Positions 31,204-36,164 of a stretch of DNA of 36,164 nucleotides are shown here, piece by piece. Within the stretch, counting starts at the first letter, position 1; the number at the start of each line of letters is the position of its first letter. The stretch spans positions 1-36,164 of the forward strand of contig NZ_JBLWFS010000033.1 in NCBI RefSeq assembly GCF_048323755.1, read 5' to 3'. Below the pieces are notes generated by a model. The model did not search any database. It was not told the origin of the DNA and saw nothing but the letters and a program-made list of their open reading frames with translations. Source of the stretch: Alkalihalobacterium sp048323755. GTDB taxonomy: Bacteria > Bacillota > Bacilli > Bacillales > Bacillaceae_F. The translations under genes and the position numbers were made by a program.

Positions 31204-32556
31204 ATGAGTACGATACGCTTTGATTATTCAAAAGCTACACCATTTTTTAATCAACATGAAGTAGATTATTTAAGCGGAGCTGTAGAAACAGCGCATCATC
31301 AATTACATAATGGAACCGGAGCAGGAAATGATTATATTGGCTGGGTGGACCTACCTGTCAACTATGATAAAGAAGAATTTTCACGCATTCAACAAGCTGC
31401 ACAAAAAATCAAGTCAGACTCCGATGTTTTATTAGTAATTGGAATAGGTGGATCTTATTTAGGTGCACGAGCTGCTTTAGAATCACTTCAGCATTCTTTT
31501 TACAATGTATTAGAGAAAGAGAAACGCGAAACGCCACAAATTTTCTTTGTAGGGAACAATATTAGCTCCACTTATATAAAAGATTTGTTAACTGTCATTG
31601 AAGGAAAAGATGTTTCCATTAATGTCATTTCTAAATCAGGAACGACGACAGAACCTGCGATTGCTTTCCGTATTTTCCGTGACTACTTAGAAAAGAAATA
31701 CGGTAAAGAAGAAGCGACGAAGCGTATTTATGCAACGACAGATAAAGCGAAAGGCGCATTAAAAACAGTTGCGACAGAAGAAGGGTATGAAACTTTTGTT
31801 ATTCCTGATGATGTGGGTGGTCGCTTCTCAGTGCTTACAGCAGTAGGTCTTCTTCCGCTTGCAGCGGCTGGGATCGATATTGAGGCAATGATGAAAGGTG
31901 CACAAGATGCACGTGACGCATACAGTAATCCAAGTCTTGCCGAAAATGAAGCCTATCAATACGCGGCAGTTCGTAACGTCCTCTATAACAAAGGAAAAAC
32001 GATTGAGTTAATGGTCAACTACGAACCATCTCTTCAGTATGTTTCTGAATGGTGGAAACAATTATATGGCGAAAGTGAAGGAAAGGACCAAAAAGGAATT
32101 TTCCCAGCGTCTGTAAACTTCTCAACAGACTTGCACTCGATGGGGCAGTATGTTCAAGATGGACGCCGTGATTTGTTTGAAACCATTATTAACGTAGAAA
32201 CAGTACGTGAAGAGATGGTTGTTGAAAAAGCGGATAATGATCTCGACGGGTTAAACTATCTAGCTGGTGAAACGGTCGATTTCGTTAACAAAAAAGCATT
32301 CCAAGGAACGATGCTAGCCCATACAGATGGTGGCGTTCCGAATTTAATTTTAAATGTTCCAGAAATGAACGAATACCACTTTGGGTACATGGTATACTTT
32401 TTTGAGAAAGCATGTGCGATCAGCGGCTATTTACTAGGTGTAAATCCATTTGATCAACCAGGTGTTGAAGCCTATAAAAAGAATATGTTTGCGCTTTTAG
32501 GTAAACCTGGTTTTGAAGCAGAAAAAGCAGAGCTCGAAAAACGATTAAAAGACTAA
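31204..32556 (+). CDS. pgi: Glucose-6-phosphate isomerase
   Basis: A 450-residue enzyme, the length of B. subtilis Pgi, interconverting glucose 6-phosphate and fructose 6-phosphate. AGGAGGA lies before ATG 31204 (MSTIRFDYSKATPFF); the ten codons upstream belong to leader sequence. Motifs: VIGIGGSYLGARAALE, ISKSGTTTEPAIAFR (sugar-phosphate site), DVGGRFSVLTAVGLLP, catalytic region GESEGKDQKGIFPASVNFSTDLHSMGQ, and the C-terminal signature GYMVYFFEKACAISGYLLGVNPFDQPGVE. Confidence 0.98.
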   Translation: MSTIRFDYSKATPFFNQHEVDYLSGAVETAHHQLHNGTGAGNDYIGWVDLPVNYDKEEFSRIQQAAQKIKSDSDVLLVIGIGGSYLGARAALESLQHSFYNVLEKEKRETPQIFFVGNNISSTYIKDLLTVIEGKDVSINVISKSGTTTEPAIAFRIFRDYLEKKYGKEEATKRIYATTDKAKGALKTVATEEGYETFVIPDDVGGRFSVLTAVGLLPLAAAGIDIEAMMKGAQDARDAYSNPSLAENEAYQYAAVRNVLYNKGKTIELMVNYEPSLQYVSEWWKQLYGESEGKDQKGIFPASVNFSTDLHSMGQYVQDGRRDLFETIINVETVREEMVVEKADNDLDGLNYLAGETVDFVNKKAFQGTMLAHTDGGVPNLILNVPEMNEYHFGYMVYFFEKACAISGYLLGVNPFDQPGVEAYKKNMFALLGKPGFEAEKAELEKRLKD

Positions 32557-32595
32557 GCGAAAAGTAATTATGTTCCTTAGTTTATAGGTTTATAA

Positions 32596-32636
32596 AAATG
32601 TCTTGCCGCTCGATTGAGTGTGCAGGGCATTTTTTT
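32596..32636 (+). terminator. Intrinsic terminator of pgi
   Basis: AAATGTCTTGC (32596-32606) pairs with GCAGGGCATTT (from 32622), with inner CGCTC/GAGTG, followed by seven T. Confidence 0.8.
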
Positions 32637-32688
32637 ATGGGAAGAGGGTAAGCTAAAGGTAACAACGTGAGTGAAAGGATGAAGCAGG

Positions 32689-33099
32689 ATGATCCAATTA
32701 AATTCTGCCATTGAGAATAAACAATTTAAGCTTCAACATTTGGAAGAGAAGTTGAAGCCGCTTGGTTATGTAATTGGTGGTAATTGGGATTATGATCATG
32801 GCTATTTTGATTACAAGGTTAACCAAACGGTAGGAAACTATATCTTCTTACGAGTTCCTTTTCAAGCTGTTGATGGAGAGTTGGACCAAAAAGGAGTAAA
32901 GGTAGAAGTAGGAAGGCCATTCTTACTAAATCATGACTTTCAAGAATCACTCGACGACAACATATTGGAGTATAACTCGTTTATGAACCAATTTTCTGAG
33001 CCTGAAAATAAAGATGCTGAAGTCCCGCAAGAAATGATTGCTCATGGTCAAAGCTTAGTACAAGAACTCGAAGCAACCCTGTTGTTTTTTCCAAAATAA
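32689..33099 (+). CDS. yugN: YugN-like family protein
   Basis: A 136-residue soluble protein starting at ATG 32689. Segments such as LQHLEEKLKPLGYVIGGNWDYDHGYFDYKV and GNYIFLRVPFQAVDGELDQKGVKVEVGRPFLLNHDFQ match the YugN-like family. The gene lies after pgi as in B. subtilis (yugL/pgi, yugM, yugN), without yugM here. Activity unknown. A repeat array and a terminator lie in its 3' region. Confidence 0.88.
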   Translation: MIQLNSAIENKQFKLQHLEEKLKPLGYVIGGNWDYDHGYFDYKVNQTVGNYIFLRVPFQAVDGELDQKGVKVEVGRPFLLNHDFQESLDDNILEYNSFMNQFSEPENKDAEVPQEMIAHGQSLVQELEATLLFFPK

Positions 33100-33161
33100 A
33101 AATTGAGAGGCGAACATACACGTTAATTAAACGTTTGTTTAAAGTAGCAGAGTGTCGAATT

Positions 33162-33270
33162 GTGATATATTGCGTCGCTTTTCCGATATATTAGGAAGTT
33201 TCGCCGATATATTGAAAGTTACGCCGATATATATGATTTTACGCCGGTATAATGAGAATTACGCCGATAA
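33162..33270 (+). repeat. Array of six 20-21-bp repeats after yugN
   Basis: GATAT-like cores occur with spacing 21, 21, 20, 20 and 20 bp: GTGATATATT (33162), CCGATATATT (33183), CGCCGATATATTGAAAGTTA (33202), CGCCGATATATATGATTTTA (33222), CGCCGGTATAATGAGAATTA (33242), CGCCGATAA (33262). The last four are the best conserved. It ends 31 bases before a terminator, so it is probably transcribed as the yugN 3' untranslated region. The frame that crosses it is a product of the repeat. Confidence 0.8.
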
Positions 33271-33300
33271 AGTTAAAAAGCATGTATACTCAGCGAACGA

Positions 33301-33331
33301 ACCACTACTATTCTGTATAGTAGTGGTTTTT
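33301..33331 (+). terminator. Intrinsic terminator after yugN and the repeat array
   Basis: ACCACTACTAT pairs perfectly with ATAGTAGTGGT around TCTGT and is followed by T-rich sequence. Confidence 0.88.
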
Positions 33332-33461
33332 ATCGTGGACTTCAGTTCATAAGTAATGGTTAATTTACCTTATATTACCTATTTAAGAAATGATGTATGA
33401 TAATAAAGGTTTCCAAAATTAACGCTTTTCTATGAACATTGTACGATGGAGGGGAAAAAAC

Positions 33462-34529
33462 TTGGCGAATCGACCATGGGAAATTGAAAAGATTAAGAAT
33501 AACATTAAATATTTAACGAACGGAGCGATCGTTCTTACAGATGAAGAGGCTGAGCTTTGCCACAGTCTTTTAGAAAAAGATGGAGAAGATATTAAAGCAA
33601 TCGTTGAAGCCACTTACCATTTGGAATGGGAAAACAAAGATTATGAGGGGCTCTTAGTGTTTTCTGATTATCGAGTGCTGTTCTTTTCTCGAATAGACAG
33701 TGGAGAAACCGAACTAGATTATATGGAAACCTATGAGTATCCATTTATCTCAAATGTTACAACGAAAGACGAAACATCGTTGAACCCAAAGTTGACGTTT
33801 ACATTTAAAGCACCTCGGAAGGAAACGGTTGTATTTCGTAATATTGATCGCACGAAGATGGATACGATAGTTTCGATGATGAACTACTATAGTTCAAATA
33901 GAAAGCTAAAGGATTACAAGAAAAGTAAGAGTAGCGGGTGGGCTGTTAAAGTAGTCGGTGGAATTTTAGCTGTCCTTTTTATTCTCGGATTGATTGGATT
34001 TTTTGTAGAAGATGAAGTAGCAGAAGAAAGTCATGAGCACGTATTTGGAGAGTTTGAAGACTGGGAAGAGTCGGCCTTAAAGGTTAGCATTAATGAGAAC
34101 CAGATTGATGTGGAAGATTTAATTGAGTATAAGATTAGCGAAGCATATTTTACAAATATTATTGAACCTCCAAATTATAACAAAGATTATCCTACCATCT
34201 TTCAGTTAAAACCGGAGGATAACACGCTTTATTATGTAATAGAAATGAAAGCAGTTAATATTTCTGATCAAACGATTGATCCGATTATGGATATTCCGAT
34301 CCTATTTACTTTAATAGAGGATGGATTTTATGAATTTTTTACTACGCCGCTCTATTTAAATACTGATTTAAGCGACTTTGCTTTCGACAAAAAACTCTTG
34401 CCAGAAGAAGAAGCACATAAGTATTTGTATTTTGAAGTACCAAAAAAACTACAAGATAACGAAAACCGGATCGATTTAAGAGTGAATCATTATTATGATT
34501 ATAAGGGGCAACTGATTAATTTACGGTAA
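33462..34529 (+). CDS. PH-like domain plus membrane anchor plus extracellular domain (355 aa)
   Basis: GGAGGGG lies six bases before TTG 33462 (MANRPWEIEK), preferred over ATG 33432, which has no ribosome binding site. The N-terminal part (about residues 35-150) has a bacterial PH-like pattern: GLLVFSDYRVLFFSRI, ETYEYPFISNVTTKDE, LTFTFKAPRKETVVFRNID. A basic stretch and one membrane segment follow (VKVVGGILAVLFILGLIGFFV, about 168-188). The last 160 residues are outside the cell, beta-rich and acidic, resembling DUF4352-type domains (LYYVIEMKAVNISDQTIDPIMDIPILFTLIEDG). A membrane sensor or scaffold is possible; function unknown. Confidence 0.75.
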   Translation: MANRPWEIEKIKNNIKYLTNGAIVLTDEEAELCHSLLEKDGEDIKAIVEATYHLEWENKDYEGLLVFSDYRVLFFSRIDSGETELDYMETYEYPFISNVTTKDETSLNPKLTFTFKAPRKETVVFRNIDRTKMDTIVSMMNYYSSNRKLKDYKKSKSSGWAVKVVGGILAVLFILGLIGFFVEDEVAEESHEHVFGEFEDWEESALKVSINENQIDVEDLIEYKISEAYFTNIIEPPNYNKDYPTIFQLKPEDNTLYYVIEMKAVNISDQTIDPIMDIPILFTLIEDGFYEFFTTPLYLNTDLSDFAFDKKLLPEEEAHKYLYFEVPKKLQDNENRIDLRVNHYYDYKGQLINLR

Positions 34530-34613
34530 GTGCTTTGAGGTATATTTGTCATAAAATAATGTTGGATGAAAAATATACGAACCTCAATAAATACGAATAT
34601 AATGGAAGAGATA

Positions 34614-34652
34614 AGCGTACAAAATCGATGCGATTAAGTACGCTGTTTTTTT
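34614..34652 (+). terminator. Intrinsic terminator of the PH-like membrane protein gene
   Basis: AGCGTAC (34614-34620) pairs with GTACGCT (34638-34644), with inner ATCG/CGAT pairing, followed by G and seven T. Confidence 0.75.
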
Positions 34653-34684
34653 GTGATTCGCAAAATTTCTCCTAACATTGATTG

Positions 34685-34834
34685 CTATTTCTTATCAATG
34701 GCCTTCGCATCTTGCATCACTTCTTCTAAGACATCCATCTCAATCATGTCATCGGCAATCGATTTTTTCTTTTCTTCTTTATGTGGTTGCCGATCGTGAT
34801 TGTTTCGTGCGGCTTGCTTGTTCCAATCGCTCAT
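34685..34834 (-). CDS. Small charged protein (49 aa), unknown
   Basis: On the minus strand GGAGGTG lies six bases before ATG 34834. The 49-residue product begins MSDWNKQAARNNHDRQPHKE and has a basic N-terminal half followed by an acidic helix (IADDMIEMDVLEEVMQDAKA) and KK at the end. The strong ribosome binding site, clean stop and absence of an overlapping gene support it. There is no membrane segment or Cys. I do not recognise the family. Confidence 0.75.
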   Translation of the reverse strand: MSDWNKQAARNNHDRQPHKEEKKKSIADDMIEMDVLEEVMQDAKAIDKK

Positions 34835-35129
34835 AAAATTCACCTCCAACTATAGGGTTTGAAGAAGTGTATAGCTTCATTCATGATTCTTTAGACGTAA
34901 TTCGACATGTGTCTAAATTACCGCATGGACCACAGATTTGAGAGAATTAAAAGAAAAGACCTATTCCTATAAGGGTCTTACGGTTCAAATTTTAAAGATT
35001 ATATAAAGATAGATTGTTTGAATGAGAGATTAGTGATATGATTTTTAAGGTTATATAATATGTCGAATTATAATGAATTATAGCTTATATACTAGTTTTT
35101 ATTTCTAGATTATGGAGGGGAAATACATA
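34835..35129. other. Intergenic region before the 35130 gene pair
   Basis: No gene or hairpin with a T-run is seen. AT-rich sequence around 35030-35100 (TTATATAATATG, TATACTAG) probably holds the promoter of the following pair, but no box pair stands out. GGAGGGG lies at 35114-35120. Confidence 0.35.
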
Positions 35130-35318
35130 ATGACGTTATTAATCATTTTATTGTTTTTAGCAAGTGCAGGTTTATTTGTTTATTCTTTTTTTGCCAAAGA
35201 CTATCAATCTGAAGTTGATACTCAAGTAAGTAATGTTCAAATCAATCTAATGAGAGAAATTAATCAATTGAAAGATCAAATAAAAGAATCGAAAGAAGGA
35301 GGGGTTAAACGTGGATAA
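35130..35318 (+). CDS. Small membrane-anchored coiled-coil protein (62 aa)
   Basis: GGAGGGG lies nine bases before ATG 35130, preferred over ATG 35112, which overlaps that site. Residues 1-22 form one membrane segment (MTLLIILLFLASAGLFVYSFF); the rest is a charged amphipathic helix (VSNVQINLMREINQLKDQIKESKE). It overlaps the next gene by 8 bases, whose own ribosome binding site is in its end, so the two are translated together and may act as partners. Family not recognised. Confidence 0.7.
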   Translation: MTLLIILLFLASAGLFVYSFFAKDYQSEVDTQVSNVQINLMREINQLKDQIKESKEGGVKRG

Positions 35319-35877
35319 GCATACAGCACGTGGGTTGTCGATGGGATTTTTGATCGCAGGTATCGTTTTGTTAGTGTTTAAATCAGTACTAGCCCCTGCT
35401 CAAACTACAGCTGAGGCACCAGAACTTAATCAAGAAATGATTGAGGCGTTTCTAAAAGAACATAATCTACTCGTCGTGTCACAACAAGAATATGAAACGA
35501 TGGTGGGTGGACAACTTCAGGTAAATGTACCGGAAGAGCCTGCTGAAGAAGCGAAACAGGAAGAAAAAGTAGAAGAAAAGCAAGAAGCAAAAGAAGAAAA
35601 AGAAGAAGTAAAAGAAGAAAAGCAAGAGGAAGTAAAAGAGGAAGAGAAAGAAGAGAAGCCTGTTAAACATAAGATCACAATCGCATCGGGAATGGTAAGT
35701 CATGATGTCGCAAGAATGCTGAAAGAAAAAGGTCTTATTGAGGACACTTCAAAATTTGTAAGCAGAGTAGAATCAAGAAACGCAGCGAAGTATGTACAAA
35801 TCGGTGAACATACCTTAACTACTGGAATGAGTATCGATGAGATCATTCAAGTCATTACTAAAGGTAGAGCTGGGTAA
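35311..35877 (+). CDS. Membrane-anchored protein with Glu/Lys-rich spacer and MltG-type N-terminal-like domain
   Basis: A 188-residue protein from GTG 35311, six bases after GGAGGGG. One membrane segment (about residues 9-27) is followed by a short helical stretch, a highly charged low-complexity region (about 75-121, made of E, K and V) and a C-terminal domain (about 122-187): KHKITIASGMVSHDVARMLKEKGLI, FVSRVESRNAAKYVQIGEHTL, MSIDEIIQVITKG. That matches the LysM-like start domain of YceG/MltG endolytic transglycosylases, but the catalytic domain is absent. It may bind peptidoglycan or cell-wall enzymes; this is inference. Confidence 0.75.
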   Translation: MDKHTARGLSMGFLIAGIVLLVFKSVLAPAQTTAEAPELNQEMIEAFLKEHNLLVVSQQEYETMVGGQLQVNVPEEPAEEAKQEEKVEEKQEAKEEKEEVKEEKQEEVKEEEKEEKPVKHKITIASGMVSHDVARMLKEKGLIEDTSKFVSRVESRNAAKYVQIGEHTLTTGMSIDEIIQVITKGRAG

Positions 35878-36009
35878 TGGCCTCTTCTTTAGACAATAAC
35901 TTGTGCTATAGACTTCCATTAGTTTAAGAACACATGAAGCAGACTAATGAATATGTGGTTCAAAAAGAGAAACGTTTAGGTCAATAACTAGAAAAGTACT
36001 ACTTTTATC

Positions 36010-36043
36010 ATAACTGATATGCTAAGCATATCAGTTATTTTTT
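36010..36043 (+). terminator. Intrinsic terminator, target of the group II intron
   Basis: ATAACTGATATGC (36010-36022) pairs with GCATATCAGTTAT (36026-36038) around TAA, followed by six T (36038-36043). The intron begins at the next base. It probably serves the 35130-35877 genes. Confidence 0.9.
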
Positions 36044-36164
36044 GTTCGCCCAGCATGGGCGAACTCTAACGGGTGAAAGTCCCGAGTACGACCTTGTAGC
36101 GGTAAGTACATAGCCAAAAGCAAGGGTGTCCATGGTGACGTGGAATCTGAAGGAAGCTCGAGGC
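36044..36164 (+). mobile_element. Group II intron, 5' end (class C type), cut by window edge
   Basis: The 121 bases begin GTTCGCCCAGCATGGGCGAA and continue with GGGTGAAAGTCCCGA, GCAAGGGTGTCC, GTGACGTGGAATCTGAAGGA. These are the conserved domain I segments of bacterial group II introns, very like the Oceanobacillus iheyensis group IIC intron. Insertion immediately after a terminator stem and its T-run is the known target preference of class C introns. The reverse transcriptase/maturase frame and domains V-VI would lie beyond the window. Confidence 0.9.

Noticed and set aside
33152..33352. 66-codon frame after yugN
   Set aside because: It runs through the 20-bp repeats and a terminator, with no good ribosome binding site.
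35545..35670. Frameshift or assembly artefact in the A/G-rich tract
   Set aside because: The frame stays open on both sides and the C-terminal domain is coherent, so the low-complexity region is a real Glu/Lys spacer.

Overview
The window looks like a low-GC, spore-forming Bacillaceae chromosome, probably an alkaliphile-type Bacillus (Alkalihalobacillus/Halalkalibacter-like). This rests on gene content and order, which match B. subtilis blocks: yuiA-yuiB-yuiC-yuiD-pepA(yuiE) at the left, and yugG(alaR)-yugH(alaT)-yugI-yuzA-yugJ-pgi-yugN at the right. Strong purine-rich ribosome binding sites, several TTG/GTG starts and strong intrinsic terminators fit. The organism name is inference; no rRNA or species marker is present.

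Layout. 1-129: 3' end of an IS3-type transposase and its terminal repeat. 406-7120: yui block with a deoxynucleoside kinase, a cobalamin-binding-like protein and a DUF309 protein added. 7282-10384: complete TRAP transporter operon (Q-M-P). 10647-13637: lipoprotein, biotin transporter bioY with a clear BirA operator, a DegV fatty-acid-binding protein and an HU protein. 14094-19112: AbgT-family transporter, TetR regulator, then an ArsR-type regulator and MFS exporter operon with a promoter/operator palindrome. 19389-20836: an apparently intact IS3-family element with a -1 frameshift. 21050-23956: YihY/BrkB membrane protein, MFS efflux pump, small membrane protein. 24079-24549: luxS. 24901-26576: alaR-alaT. 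26821-29453: thiM with a possible leader peptide, DEAD-box helicase, yugI. 29485-33099: yuzA, yugJ, pgi, yugN. 33462-35877: three less-known membrane proteins and a 49-residue antisense-strand gene. 36044-36164: start of a group II intron placed directly after a terminator.

Most genes are housekeeping or transport. No defence system, CRISPR array, prophage or biosynthetic cluster is visible. The unusual content lies between genes: (i) a 135-bp element at 16493-16627 that folds almost completely into a closing stem plus three perfect hairpins; (ii) six tandem 52-bp units, each with a perfect 10-bp hairpin, at 755-1044; (iii) a GC-rich repeat with an 18-bp perfect hairpin at 13116-13260; (iv) three copies, one decayed, of a palindrome-within-palindrome element based on GGTGCCAGGCACC, two of which serve as terminators; (v) several degenerate arrays with a 20-24 bp period in 3' untranslated regions; and (vi) an inverted pair of 51-bp-period repeats split by the IS.

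Genes that work together: dctQ/dctM/dctP form one transporter; the ArsR-like regulator probably controls its MFS partner through the 24-bp palindrome; BirA probably represses bioY; alaR is translationally overlapped with alaT; pgi and yugJ belong to central carbon metabolism.
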